DNA of 64,000 nt, from positions 62,001-126,000 of the forward strand of contig NZ_NEHW01000012.1 of NCBI RefSeq assembly GCF_002112505.1, read 5' to 3'. Of this stretch, positions 32,246-41,379 are shown one piece after another. Below the pieces are notes generated by a model. The model saw only the letters and a program-made list of their open reading frames with translations. It was not told the origin of the DNA and made no database searches. The position numbers and the translations under genes are program-made. The stretch is from Pseudomonas sp. R28(2017) (lineage in GTDB: Bacteria; Pseudomonadota; Gammaproteobacteria; Pseudomonadales; Pseudomonadaceae). The first letter of the stretch is position 1, and every line of letters starts with the position of its first letter.

Positions 32246-33907
32246 ATGGACTACAACAAGAACACCGAACTGGACCAGGCCAACCTGCGCGTCATCGTCG
32301 CCAGTTGCGCACTGGTCTACATCACCGTGCTGGGCTTCCTGCCGGGGGAATCGATCGACAGCTACCTGCCGGTGATCTACTACATCATCAGTTTCATCGT
32401 GCTGTCGATCGGCCTGCGCCAGGCCATCGCCCGCTGGCCGGGGCACTACCCGTGGCGGCGGGTGCTGGGCATCGTGCACGACTACACCGGCACCTGCTTC
32501 GGCCTGGTGCTTGGCGGCGAAGCGGCGCTGCCGCTGTATGCGGTGATGGTCTGGGTCAACCTGGGCAACGGCATGCGCTTCGGTACCCGTTACCTGGCCG
32601 TTGCCACGGTACTGGCGCTGACCGCACTGGTCGCGGTGTACCAGCTCAACCCTTACTGGCAGGCCAACCCGTTCATGGTGCTGATGCTGCTCACCACCAG
32701 TACGGTGATCCCGCTCTACGCCCATATCCTGCTGGAGCGCACACGCAAGGCCTCGGAGCTGGCGATGGCGGCCACCCGGGAGAAATCGCGCTTTCTGGCC
32801 CAGGCCAGCCATGACCTGCGCCAACCGATCCACTCCATCGGCCTGTTCACCGCGTGCCTGCGCGAAGCACCGCTGGCCGAGCAGGAGCGGCGCCTGGTGG
32901 ACAGCATCGACCGCTCGCTGCTCAACGTGTCGCAGCTGTTTCGCTCGATCCTCGACCTGTACACCCTGGACAATGGCCGGGTGCAGCCGAAGTACGAGGT
33001 CTTTGCCTTGCATGAGTTTCTGGCCGAACTGCTGCGCCAGAACGCCGAGGCGGCGCGCTGGGCGGGCGTGGAAATGCGCCTGCGCCCCAGCCGTTACTGG
33101 ACCCGCGCCGATCGCGGCATGCTCGCGACCATGGTGCAGAACGTGCTCTCCAACAGCTTCAAGTACGCCGCCGGGCGGCCGCTGCTGATCGGCGTGCGAC
33201 GTCAGGGTCAGGCCCTGGCCATCGTGGTCCACGACCAGGGGCGCGGGATCGATGAGGCGCATCAGGGCCTTGTCTTCGAAGAGTTCTACCGGGTGCGCCA
33301 GGTACGGGACAAGGATGTCGAGGGGGTTGGCCTGGGCCTTTCGATCGTCAAGCGCCTGGGGCAGTTGATGGGGTTGCAGGTGCAGTTGCGTTCGCACGTG
33401 GGGCATGGCACGGCGGTGAGCCTGCAGGGCTTGCCGCGCCTGGCGGCACAGCCGGTGGCCCGCAGCAGCGACCAGCAGGTGTTGCAAGGCGCGATGCTCA
33501 GTGGCCTGAAGGTGTGCCTGGTGGAGGATGATCACAACGTTCTGCGTGCGACTTCGGCGCTGCTGCAGCGCTGGGGCTGCGAAGTTGAAGCGCATGCTTC
33601 CCCCCTGGGGCTGGTCAGCGCGTGTGACGTGATTGTCGCCGACTACGACCTGGGCCAGGAGGCCACCGGGGTCGATTGCATCGACAACCTGCGTGCACAG
33701 CGGGGCTGGGAGGTGCCGGCATTGATCATGACCGGGCATGACCTGGAGAAGATCCAGGCGATCGTGCAAGGGCTCAATATCGAGCTGCTGGCCAAGCCGG
33801 TGCGCCCGGCGCAATTGCGCGCGGCCCTCTGGGCCTTGCGCGAGGTGCCGGCGGCGCCGGAGCGGGAGCGTGGCGCCGGGGGCAGGGGCGGCATCACTGC
33901 AGGATGA
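32246..33907 (+). CDS. Hybrid sensor histidine kinase with integral membrane sensor
   Basis: A 553-residue kinase. The N-terminal part has about six membrane helices (LRVIVASCALVYITVLGFL; VIYYIISFIVLSIGL; YLAVATVLALTALVAVY; MVLMLLTTSTVIPLYAHILL). Then follow the H-box FLAQASHDLRQPIHSIGLF, the N and G boxes (NSFKYAAGRP, VHDQGRGID, VGLGLSIVKRLG) and a C-terminal receiver (CLVEDDHNVLRA, VIVADYDLGQ). The SHDLRQP box is the type seen in NahK/ErcS'-like kinases. AAGGA precedes ATG 32246. It likely signals to the divergent LuxR-type regulator. Signal unknown. Confidence 0.9.
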   Translation: MDYNKNTELDQANLRVIVASCALVYITVLGFLPGESIDSYLPVIYYIISFIVLSIGLRQAIARWPGHYPWRRVLGIVHDYTGTCFGLVLGGEAALPLYAVMVWVNLGNGMRFGTRYLAVATVLALTALVAVYQLNPYWQANPFMVLMLLTTSTVIPLYAHILLERTRKASELAMAATREKSRFLAQASHDLRQPIHSIGLFTACLREAPLAEQERRLVDSIDRSLLNVSQLFRSILDLYTLDNGRVQPKYEVFALHEFLAELLRQNAEAARWAGVEMRLRPSRYWTRADRGMLATMVQNVLSNSFKYAAGRPLLIGVRRQGQALAIVVHDQGRGIDEAHQGLVFEEFYRVRQVRDKDVEGVGLGLSIVKRLGQLMGLQVQLRSHVGHGTAVSLQGLPRLAAQPVARSSDQQVLQGAMLSGLKVCLVEDDHNVLRATSALLQRWGCEVEAHASPLGLVSACDVIVADYDLGQEATGVDCIDNLRAQRGWEVPALIMTGHDLEKIQAIVQGLNIELLAKPVRPAQLRAALWALREVPAAPERERGAGGRGGITAG

Positions 33908-34193
33908 TCGCCTGGCCTTCCTTCAGGCAGGACGGGGTCGGCTCATAGAGGCCCATGCTGCCCACCGCGACGATGGCACCACTGGGCATCTGGCAGTTGT
34001 ACTCGCCCTTGGCGGTGGTGGCGGTGTAATAGGTGAGGGTGCTGTCGCTGCGCACGTTGGTGACCTTGCTGACCGGGGTATTGAGTGCGAATTCGGCGCG
34101 CTCCTTGAGGGTCTGGTCAGAAGGTTTGATGGTCTGGCAGCCGGCGACGGTGAACAGGACAGCGGCGCTGAGCAGGAGCTTGGCGGGTTTCAT
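33894..34193 (-). CDS. Predicted lipoprotein, function unknown
   Basis: A 99-residue protein with a lipoprotein signal peptide MKPAKLLLSAAVLFTVAGC (lipobox VAGC, Cys19). The mature part has repeated short beta-strand-like segments (KVTNVRSDSTLTYYTATTAKGEYNCQM) and a second Cys pair candidate (YNC, PSC). No family was recognised with certainty. The 3' end overlaps the hybrid kinase 3' end by 14 bp (convergent). Confidence 0.75.
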   Translation of the reverse strand: MKPAKLLLSAAVLFTVAGCQTIKPSDQTLKERAEFALNTPVSKVTNVRSDSTLTYYTATTAKGEYNCQMPSGAIVAVGSMGLYEPTPSCLKEGQAIILQ

Positions 34194-34327
34194 GGTGGAT
34201 GGCTTCCTTGGCGTGGGGTGTGGCGGGTGGCCGGACTATAGCGCCGAGGAGCGGGCAGGGCATTAGGGCAGATGTACGAGGTGGCTATGTGCCTTTATGT
34301 GTTGCCAGCTGGCGTGCGCTGTACAGG

Positions 34328-34381
34328 TGGGAGCCGCGCTTGTCGTGGCGACGAACCGCGTCGACAAGCGCGGCTCCCACA
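34328..34381. repeat. REP-like inverted repeat of a second type
   Basis: GTGGGAGCCGCGCTTGTCG and CGACAAGCGCGGCTCCCAC face each other across GTGGCGACGAACCGCGT. The arm differs from the AGCGGGCTTGCCCGC REP family found elsewhere in the window. It lies between the lipoprotein gene and the 3' end of paaZ (34400) and may terminate paaZ transcription. Confidence 0.8.
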
Positions 34382-34399
34382 GGGGGGGCCGCGTACAGC

Positions 34400-36448
34400 T
34401 TACTTTTTCAGGACCAGGGTCAGAATGTCATAACTGGCCACCAGCTCACCGAGCTGGTTGGTCACCTCCACATCCCAGGCCACCACACCTTGCGGCTGCC
34501 CCAGCGGGCTGGTCTTGCCCTGGTCGATCTTGCGCTTGCAGGTCAGCCGCGCCTGGATGGTGTCGCCGATCCCGACCGGGTTGATGAAGCGCAGGGTGTC
34601 CAGCCCGTAGTTGGCCAGCACCGGCCCGGCACCTGGCGAGACGAACAACCCGGCGGCGGCGGAAAGCACGAAGTAGCCATGGGCGATGCGCTTGCCGAAT
34701 TGCGATTCCTTGGCCGCGATCTCGTCGAAGTGCATGTAGAAATGGTCACCCGACAGGCAACCGAAATTGACCAGGTCGGCTTCGGTCACGGTGCGGCGGT
34801 GGGTCAGCAGCGATTCACCGATGCGCAGGTCGTCGAAGTAACGGCGGAACGGGTGTACCTCGGTCTCGATCACCTCGGCGCCACGCACGTATTCGCCGGT
34901 GACGGCCGTCAGCATGCTTGGCGAGCCCTGCACCGCCGCGCGCTGCAGGTAGTGCTTGACCGCACGCAGGCCACCCAGCTCCTCGCCACCCCCGGCGCGG
35001 CCCGGGCCGCCGTGCTTGAGCTGCGGCAATGGCGAGCCGTGGCCGGTGGATTCCTTGGCGGCTTCACTGTCGAGCACCAGCAGGCGCCCGTGCCAGGCGG
35101 CGGCCGCAGGAATGGCCTTGGCGGCTACGGCGCGGTCGGCGGTGACCAGGGTCGCCACCAGGCTGCCTTTGCCGCGGGCGGCCAGGGCCAGGGCTTCGTC
35201 CAGATCGTCGTAGGCCATCAGCGTGCTGACCGGGCCGAACGCCTCGATGTCATGGGCACCGCCTTCGGCATGCGGGTCGCGCGCCTGCAACAGGGTGGGG
35301 GCGAAGAACGCGCCTTCGGCAACGCCTTCGCCACGCGGGGCAAAGCCGTCGCTGGCGCCGAACAGCTGGTCGCAGCTCTGCAGCAGGCTGTGCACGCGCT
35401 CGCCAACGTCGCGTTGCTGGTCGTGGGAGGCCAGGGCACCCATGCGCACGCCTTCCACCGAAGGGTCACCGACCACCACCTTGCTCAGGCGCTCGCGTAG
35501 GCGGGTCGCCACCGCATCGATGTGCCTGGCCGGGACGATGGCACGGCGGATGGCGGTGCACTTCTGCCCGGCCTTGGTGGTCATTTCCCGCGCCACTTCC
35601 TTGATGTACAGCTCGAACTCTTCGCTGTCCGGGCTCACATCCGGGCCGAGGATGGCGCAGTTGAGCGAGTCCGCCTCGGCGGTGAACGGCACCGAGTTGC
35701 GAATCAGGTTGGGCGTGACGCGCAGTTTCGCGGCCGTGTCGGCAGAGCCGGTGAAGGTCACCACGTCCTGGCCTTGCAGGCGGTCGAGCAGGTCGCCGGT
35801 GCTGCCGATCACCAGTTGCAGGCTGCCCGCCGGCAGCAAGCCGGAGTCGTTCATCAGGCGCACCACGGCTTCGGTCAGGTAGCTGGTCGAGGTGGCGGGC
35901 TTGACGATGCACGGCATGCCGGCCAGGAAGGTCGGCGCGAACTTCTCGAGCATGCCCCAGATCGGGAAGTTGAAGGCGTTGATGTGCACGGCCACGCCGG
36001 CACGCGGCACCAGGATGTGGCTGCCGGCAAAGTGGCCCTGCTTGCCCAGCGGGATCGCCGGCCCTTCGTGCACCAGGTTGCCCGATGGCAGTTCACGGCT
36101 GCCGATGCCGGCGTAGCTGAACAGCGTGGCGTTGCCGCCCTCGATGTCGATCCAGCTGTCGGCGCGGGTGGCACCGCTGTAGTGCGACAGGGCGTAAAGC
36201 TGTTCCTTGCGCTCGGCCAGGTACAGGGCCAGGGCCTTGAGGCGCTGGGCGCGTTGCTGGAAGTCCATGGCCATCAGCTCGGCCAGGCCGCGCTTGCGGG
36301 CAAACGCCACGGCTTCGGCGAAATCCGGGCGTTCTTCGTGGCTGTAGGCCAGGACATGGCCGTCCAGGGCGCTGCGCAGGGCCTGGGCGCCGTGCTGGCC
36401 GATCCAGCGGCCGGCGATGAAGCTCTGCAGGGTTGGGGCGTCAGACAT
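34400..36448 (-). CDS. paaZ: PaaZ bifunctional oxepin-CoA hydrolase / semialdehyde dehydrogenase
   Basis: Opens the oxepin ring of the phenylacetyl-CoA pathway intermediate and oxidises the resulting aldehyde with NADP+. 682 residues in two parts. An N-terminal aldehyde dehydrogenase domain (about 1-530) has NAFNFPIWGMLEKFAPTFL, FTGSADTA and the active-site region TKAGQKCTAIRR. A C-terminal MaoC-type R-hydratase domain (about 535-682) has HFDEIAAKESQFGKRIAHG. Last gene of the minus-strand paa series, 24 bp after the porin gene. Confidence 0.96.
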   Translation of the reverse strand: MSDAPTLQSFIAGRWIGQHGAQALRSALDGHVLAYSHEERPDFAEAVAFARKRGLAELMAMDFQQRAQRLKALALYLAERKEQLYALSHYSGATRADSWIDIEGGNATLFSYAGIGSRELPSGNLVHEGPAIPLGKQGHFAGSHILVPRAGVAVHINAFNFPIWGMLEKFAPTFLAGMPCIVKPATSTSYLTEAVVRLMNDSGLLPAGSLQLVIGSTGDLLDRLQGQDVVTFTGSADTAAKLRVTPNLIRNSVPFTAEADSLNCAILGPDVSPDSEEFELYIKEVAREMTTKAGQKCTAIRRAIVPARHIDAVATRLRERLSKVVVGDPSVEGVRMGALASHDQQRDVGERVHSLLQSCDQLFGASDGFAPRGEGVAEGAFFAPTLLQARDPHAEGGAHDIEAFGPVSTLMAYDDLDEALALAARGKGSLVATLVTADRAVAAKAIPAAAAWHGRLLVLDSEAAKESTGHGSPLPQLKHGGPGRAGGGEELGGLRAVKHYLQRAAVQGSPSMLTAVTGEYVRGAEVIETEVHPFRRYFDDLRIGESLLTHRRTVTEADLVNFGCLSGDHFYMHFDEIAAKESQFGKRIAHGYFVLSAAAGLFVSPGAGPVLANYGLDTLRFINPVGIGDTIQARLTCKRKIDQGKTSPLGQPQGVVAWDVEVTNQLGELVASYDILTLVLKK

Positions 36449-36472
36449 GCTGTTTTCCTCTTGAGGGCGCTG

Positions 36473-37705
36473 TTACCACAGCGCCAGGGTGTAGCCGATG
36501 ATCAGGCGGTTTTCGTCCACGGCGTTGGTCAGGCCATTGCCGGAACGGAAGGTGACGTTGCGCCAGCGCAGGCTGACATCCTTGAACGGCCCGCTCTGGA
36601 TGACGTAGGTGAGGTCGCTGTCGCGTTCGCGCTCACGGCCATTGCTGAGCGTGGCGGTTTCGGCGTGGCGGCCATCGGTGTAGCGGGTCATGAAGCTCAG
36701 GCCGGGGATGCCCAGGGCGACGAAGTCGTAGTCGTAGCGCAGCTGCCACGAGTCCAGCCCGGCGCGGGTGAAGGTGTTGTAGGTCACCAGGTTGACGGTG
36801 AACGGGTCGCCGCCGTTGACGAACGGGAAGGCGCTGTCGCCGGACATCTGTTGCCAGGTGGCGGTGAACTTGTGCGCCCGCACGCCGAGGGTGAACATGG
36901 CGTTGAAGTTGCGGTTGTCGATGTTGCCCGCGCGCTCGGCGCCATCGTTGCGGCTGTCGAAGTAGCGCAGGTCGCTGCGCAGGCTCAGGCCTTCGCCCAG
37001 CGGGCGGGTGTCGACCAGGCCGACGAACTGCTGGCGGTAGATGTCCTGCAGCTTGGCGTAGTAATAGCTGACGCTGGTCTGCGCGGTGAGCGCGTAGCTG
37101 CCACCGCCGAAGTCGAGGTGGTCGCTGGTGGCGGCGCCATAGCCCATGTCGTCGCGGCCGGACGAATCGCGCAGGTTGACCTTGCTCAGGCGCCCGGCGT
37201 TGACGGTCAGGCCGTCGATGTCCTGGCTGGTCAGCTGGCCACCCTGGAAGGTCGAGGCCAGCAGGCGGGTGTCGTTGTACACCACCACCGGCAGGATCGG
37301 CTGCAGGGTGCCCAGGCGCAGGGTGCTCTTGGACACCCGCACCTTGCCGGTCAGCCCCAGTTCGCTGTAGTCGTCGACCGGTTCGTGGCTGCTTGCGCCG
37401 AACGGCAGCAGGCCGGTGTTGCGCCGGTCGGCGCTGGAGTCGAGCTTGACGCCCAGCTGGCCCATGGCATCGACGCCAACACCGACCATCCCCTCGGTGA
37501 AGCCCGATTCCACTTTCGCGGTAAAGCCCTGGGCCCATTCCTCGGCCTTGGCCTGGGGCGCGTTGCTCTGGCGGAAGTCGCGGTTGATGTAATGGTTGCG
37601 CAGTTCCAGCCGAGCGTGGCTGTCGCCGATGAAATCCGCCAGCGCCGGCAAGGGCAGGGCGAGGGTGGCCAGCCAGGCGGCCGATTTGAGGTGCATGCGG
37701 TTCAT
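36473..37705 (-). CDS. OprD-family outer-membrane porin (phenylacetate channel, PhaK-like)
   Basis: A 410-residue outer-membrane protein. The signal peptide ends near LPLPALA-DFIGDSHARLELRN, which is the usual OprD start, and the C-terminus ends with NRLIIGYTLALW (terminal aromatic, as needed for beta-barrel insertion). In P. putida the equivalent gene (phaK) encodes a porin for phenylacetate uptake; location between paaL and paaZ supports the same role. ATG 37705 is preferred; the RBS is weak, and ATG at 37696 is an alternative. Confidence 0.88.
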   Translation of the reverse strand: MNRMHLKSAAWLATLALPLPALADFIGDSHARLELRNHYINRDFRQSNAPQAKAEEWAQGFTAKVESGFTEGMVGVGVDAMGQLGVKLDSSADRRNTGLLPFGASSHEPVDDYSELGLTGKVRVSKSTLRLGTLQPILPVVVYNDTRLLASTFQGGQLTSQDIDGLTVNAGRLSKVNLRDSSGRDDMGYGAATSDHLDFGGGSYALTAQTSVSYYYAKLQDIYRQQFVGLVDTRPLGEGLSLRSDLRYFDSRNDGAERAGNIDNRNFNAMFTLGVRAHKFTATWQQMSGDSAFPFVNGGDPFTVNLVTYNTFTRAGLDSWQLRYDYDFVALGIPGLSFMTRYTDGRHAETATLSNGRERERDSDLTYVIQSGPFKDVSLRWRNVTFRSGNGLTNAVDENRLIIGYTLALW

Positions 37706-37732
37706 TGTTGTTATACCCGACATTGTCAAAGA

Positions 37733-39295
37733 TCAGTGCTTGCTGGCGCCGGCGGCGCCGATACCGGTCATGGAGCGGATGAACTGCGCCAGGTAACGGC
37801 CGCGCTCTTGCTTGGCCCGCTCCGAGCTGTCGCTGACCGAGAACGCCCAGGCGCCGAAGAACGCCAGGCTCATCGAGAACAGCGCCGGGTTGCTGTAGGG
37901 GAACAGCGCCGTTTCGTTGTGCAGCACGTTGACCCACACCGCAGGGCCGAGCACCACCAGCACCACCGCCGACACCAGCCCGGCCATGCTGCCGCACACC
38001 GCGCCACGGGTGGTCAGGCCCTTCCAGAACATCGAAAGCAGCAGCACCGGGAAGTTGACCGAGGCTGCGACGGCCAGCACCAGGCCGGACAGGAAGGCGA
38101 TGTTCTGCGACTCGAACACCAGGCCCAGCACCACGGCGAGCATGCCGATCACCAGAGTGGCGATGCGCGACACGCGCATTTCCTCCTGCTCGCTGGCCTG
38201 GCCCTTGCGCACCACGCAGGCATACAGGTCGTGGGACACCGCCGAGGCACCGGACAACGCCAGCCCGGCCACCACGGCCAGGATGGTGGCGAAGGCCACG
38301 GCGCAGATGAAGCCGAGGAACAGGTTGCCCCCCACGGCCTGGGCCAGGTGCACGGCGACCATGTTGCCGCCACCGATGATCGCGCCCGCCGCGTCGCGGT
38401 ACGCAGGTTCGGTACCGACCATGACGATGGCGCCGAAACCGATGACGATCAGCAGCAGGTAGAAGTAGCCGATGAAGCCCGTGGCATAGAACACGCTCTT
38501 GCGTGCTTCCTTGGCGTCGCTGACGGTGAAGAAGCGCATCAGGATATGCGGCAGGCCGGCGGTGCCGAACATCATGCCCAGGCCCAGCGAAATCGCATCC
38601 ACCGGGTTCGACAGCAGGCCACCCGGGGCCATGATCGCCTGGCCCTTGGCATGCACCGCCACGGCACTGGCGAACATCGCTTCAGTGCTGAAACCAAAGT
38701 GTTTGAGCACCATGAAGGCCATGAAGCTGGTACCGGACAGCAGCATCACCGCCTTGATGATCTGTACCCAGGTGGTGGCCAGCATGCCGCCGAAGGTCAC
38801 GTAGACCACCATCAGCACGCCAACCAGCATCACGGCGTACAGGTAACTGATGCCGAACAGCAGTTCGATCAGCTTGCCGGCGCCGACCATCTGCGCCACC
38901 AGGTACATCAGTGCCACCACCAGGGTGCCGAACGCCGAACTCAGGCGCACCGGAGTCTGTGCCAGGCGGTACGACACCACATCGGCGAAGGTGTACTTGC
39001 CCAGGTTGCGCAGGCGCTCGGCGATCAGGAACAGGATGATCGGCCAGCCGGCCAGCACCCCCAGGGCATACAGCAGGCCGTCGTAGCCGTTCATGAACAT
39101 CATTGCGGAAATGCCCAGGAACGACGCCGCGCTGACCATGTCCCCGGCAATCGCCAGGCCGTTCTGCATGCCGGTCAGGCCGCCGCCGGCGGTGTAGAAG
39201 TCACTGGCCGAACGGGTGCGCAGGGCTGCCCAGCGGGTCACCAGCAAGGTGAAGCAGACGAACACCATGAACATCGAGATGGCGGTCCAGTTCAT
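37733..39295 (-). CDS. paaL: PaaL-type sodium:solute symporter (phenylacetate permease)
   Basis: A 520-residue member of the SSS family close to the acetate permease ActP, with about 13 membrane helices. Conserved segments include DFYTAGGGLTGMQNGLAIAG, FLGISAMMFMNGYDG, MYLVAQMVGAGKLIE and GLPHILMRFFTV. In the paa setting it is the phenylacetate uptake permease (PhaJ in P. putida nomenclature). ATG 39295 overlaps the stop of the DUF485 gene as ATGA, mirroring the yjcH-actP pair of E. coli. Confidence 0.9.
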   Translation of the reverse strand: MNWTAISMFMVFVCFTLLVTRWAALRTRSASDFYTAGGGLTGMQNGLAIAGDMVSAASFLGISAMMFMNGYDGLLYALGVLAGWPIILFLIAERLRNLGKYTFADVVSYRLAQTPVRLSSAFGTLVVALMYLVAQMVGAGKLIELLFGISYLYAVMLVGVLMVVYVTFGGMLATTWVQIIKAVMLLSGTSFMAFMVLKHFGFSTEAMFASAVAVHAKGQAIMAPGGLLSNPVDAISLGLGMMFGTAGLPHILMRFFTVSDAKEARKSVFYATGFIGYFYLLLIVIGFGAIVMVGTEPAYRDAAGAIIGGGNMVAVHLAQAVGGNLFLGFICAVAFATILAVVAGLALSGASAVSHDLYACVVRKGQASEQEEMRVSRIATLVIGMLAVVLGLVFESQNIAFLSGLVLAVAASVNFPVLLLSMFWKGLTTRGAVCGSMAGLVSAVVLVVLGPAVWVNVLHNETALFPYSNPALFSMSLAFFGAWAFSVSDSSERAKQERGRYLAQFIRSMTGIGAAGASKH

Positions 39296-39600
39296 TGTGC
39301 GCACTCCTGCTTGACCTTGTCGTTGAGCGGGTCGAGCACGTTGTTGGCGCGGTGCACGTAGATGCCGGTGAGGGCGAACGACAGCAGCACCATCAGCACG
39401 CCGACCAGCATGCCGACGGTTGTCACGCCGCCACTCAGGGACTGGCCGAGGGTGCTCGGGGAGAACGCCACCAGCAGGACGAAGCCGTAGTAGATGACCA
39501 GCATCGCCAGGGTCAGGCCGCCATTGAGGCGGCGCTTGCGCTGCACCAGGTGCTGGAAGTCGGGGTGGTTGGCGATGCTTTCTATGTGTTCGGGGGTCAT
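39292..39600 (-). CDS. DUF485 membrane protein (YjcH-like partner of PaaL)
   Basis: A 102-residue inner-membrane protein with two helices (LTLAMLVIYYGFVLLVAFS; VTTVGMLVGVLMVLLSFALT) and the family motif HPDFQHLVQRKRR near the N-terminus. In E. coli and P. putida such proteins precede the actP-type permease gene and are co-translated; a helper role in membrane insertion or function is assumed. ATG 39600 chosen because the upstream open frame runs into REP sequence. It is 153 bp after paaE, with a REP pair between. Confidence 0.87.
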   Translation of the reverse strand: MTPEHIESIANHPDFQHLVQRKRRLNGGLTLAMLVIYYGFVLLVAFSPSTLGQSLSGGVTTVGMLVGVLMVLLSFALTGIYVHRANNVLDPLNDKVKQECAQ

Positions 39601-39667
39601 GGCAAGCGATCTCTTTGGTTTTGTAATTGTTGTAATCAGGTCACTTTGGGTGCTGCTAATGGCCTCT

Positions 39668-39742
39668 TCGCGGGCAAGCCCGCTCCCACAGGCACTTGAG
39701 GGCAATGCAATTCCTGTGGGAGCGGGCTTGCCCGCGAAACAG
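39668..39742. repeat. REP inverted pair inside the paa region
   Basis: CGCGGGCAAGCCCGCTCCCACAG (39669-39691) faces CTGTGGGAGCGGGCTTGCCCGCG (39715-39737). It sits between paaE and the DUF485/paaL genes and could separate the catabolic and uptake transcripts or stabilise the upstream mRNA. Confidence 0.88.
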
Positions 39743-39753
39743 GCGACGCGGTG

Positions 39754-40830
39754 TCAGAGTTGGTCGAAGTCGAGCACCACCTTGTCGCTCACCGGGTAGG
39801 TCTGGCACGACAGCACATACCCAGCTGCCACTTCGTAATCCTCCAGGGCATGGTTGCTGTCCATCTCCACCTCACCCTCGATCACCCGGCACTTGCAGGT
39901 CGAGCACACGCCGGCCTTGCACGAGTAGGGCAGCTCCGCGCCGATGGCATTGCCGGCATCCAGCACGTTCTGGGTGTTGCGCGGCAGGTCGAAACTGAGC
40001 GCGCGGCCGTCGCTGATCACGGTGATGTGGCTGAGCGCCGAGTCCACCTGGCGTGCGGCCTCACGGGCTTCGCGGCGGGCCTCGTTGCCGGCGGCGGCGA
40101 ACAGTTCGAAGTGGATACGCTCCTTGGCCATGCCGTTGGCCTGCAGGCTGTCGCGCACGGTCTCGGTCATCGCCTGCGGGCCGCAGATGAACGCGGCATC
40201 GAGGCTGGCCACGTCCATCCAGCGCGAGAACAGCTGGCCGCACTTGTCGGCGTCGATGCGGCCGTTGTACAGGTCGACATCCTGCTGCTCGCGACTGAAC
40301 ACGAAAATCAGGTTGAGGCGGTCGAGGTAACGGTTCTTCAGGTCCTCGAGCTTGTCGCGGAACAGTGCGCCGGAGCTGGAACGGTTGCCGTACAGCAGGG
40401 TGAAGCGGCTGTGCGGCTCGCTGGCCAGGGTGGTGGCGATGATCGACAGGATCGGCGTGATGCCGCTGCCTGCGGCCACGCCCAGGTAGTTGCCCTGGCG
40501 CGCCGGGTCCAGCGGCACGAAGAAGCTGCCCGACGGCGGCATCACTTCCAGTTGCTGGCCGGCCTTGAGCACTTCGTTGGCAAAGGCCGAGAAGCGCCCG
40601 CCGGGCACGCGCTTGACGGCCACCCGCAGTTCGCCGTCCTGCACGGCGCTGCAGATGGAGTAGGAACGGCGGACTTCTTCGTTGTCCAGCTGGGTGCGCA
40701 TCACCAGGTACTGCCCTTGGGTGAAGCGGAAGGCCTCCTGCAGGTGCGCCGGTACGTCGAAGGCGATCGACACGGCGTCACGGGTTTCGTTGCGCACTTG
40801 CTTGATGGTCAGGCTGTGAAACTGGCTCAT
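39754..40830 (-). CDS. paaE: PaaE, reductase of phenylacetyl-CoA 1,2-epoxidase
   Basis: Passes electrons from NADPH to the PaaABCD diiron epoxidase. 358 residues. The N-terminal ferredoxin-reductase part has RRSYSIC for FAD (about 55-65) and GSGITPILSII for NADPH. The C-terminal plant-type 2Fe-2S domain has CKAGVCSTCKC and a distal Cys in VLSCQTYP. Start ATG 40830 with GGAGACC upstream, 15 bp after paaD. Confidence 0.96.
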   Translation of the reverse strand: MSQFHSLTIKQVRNETRDAVSIAFDVPAHLQEAFRFTQGQYLVMRTQLDNEEVRRSYSICSAVQDGELRVAVKRVPGGRFSAFANEVLKAGQQLEVMPPSGSFFVPLDPARQGNYLGVAAGSGITPILSIIATTLASEPHSRFTLLYGNRSSSGALFRDKLEDLKNRYLDRLNLIFVFSREQQDVDLYNGRIDADKCGQLFSRWMDVASLDAAFICGPQAMTETVRDSLQANGMAKERIHFELFAAAGNEARREAREAARQVDSALSHITVISDGRALSFDLPRNTQNVLDAGNAIGAELPYSCKAGVCSTCKCRVIEGEVEMDSNHALEDYEVAAGYVLSCQTYPVSDKVVLDFDQL

Positions 40831-40845
40831 GGTGGTCTCCACGGC

Positions 40846-41379
40846 TCAAATGCATTTGAAATAGTCGAACGGCTCCAGGCAGTCGCGGCAGCGATACAGC
40901 GCCTTGCAGGCCGTGGAGCCGAACTGGCTGAGCAATTCGGTGTGGCGGCTGCCGCATTGCGGGCAGCACACCTCGGGGGCTTCGCCGAGCAGGCTGCGCT
41001 TGCTGGCGCTGCCGTGCGGCGGGGCGATGCCATAGGCGCGCAGGCGCTCGCGGCCCAGCTCGCTGATCCAGTCGGTGCTCCAGGCCGGGGTCAGCCGGCG
41101 CTCCAGGTCTGGCGCAGGGAAGCCGGCCTGTTCCAGTGCCTGGCGAATATCGCCCTCGATCACCTCGGTGGCCGGGCAACCGGAGTAGGTCGGCGTGACC
41201 ACCAGGTGCAGGTGGCCGGCACGCCAGTCCAGGTCGCGCACGATCCCCAGGTCGACCACGCTGACCACGGGCACTTCCGGGTCCATGACCTGGCCCAGTA
41301 CCTCCCAGGCCCGGGCCAGGTCGCCGCCTTGCTGGGCGCGGGCGCCGCGGTCGCCGGCGATCAGCTCACCAGGTTGCAT
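40846..41379 (-). CDS. paaD: PaaD, epoxidase maturation/accessory subunit
   Basis: A 177-residue protein with an N-terminal MIP18/SufT-like (DUF59) domain (DPEVPVVSVVDLGIVRDLDW, TPTYSGCPATEVI) and a C-terminal Cys-rich zinc-ribbon-like tail (CCPQCGSRHTE … CRDCLEPFDYFKC). PaaD is needed for an active epoxidase, probably in metal-centre or Fe-S assembly. The start overlaps the end of paaC by 14 bp. Confidence 0.95.
   Translation of the reverse strand: MQPGELIAGDRGARAQQGGDLARAWEVLGQVMDPEVPVVSVVDLGIVRDLDWRAGHLHLVVTPTYSGCPATEVIEGDIRQALEQAGFPAPDLERRLTPAWSTDWISELGRERLRAYGIAPPHGSASKRSLLGEAPEVCCPQCGSRHTELLSQFGSTACKALYRCRDCLEPFDYFKCI

Noticed and set aside
34328..34381. Classical Rho-independent terminator after paaZ
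   Set aside because: The hairpin lacks a T-run on the paaZ strand and resembles a dispersed REP-like element, so it is listed as a repeat.
35522..39361. A 1,279-codon open frame on the plus strand
   Set aside because: It lies antisense to paaZ, the porin gene and paaL. It is rich in His, Gln and Gly as expected for the mirror of a GC-rich coding strand, and has no recognisable domain.
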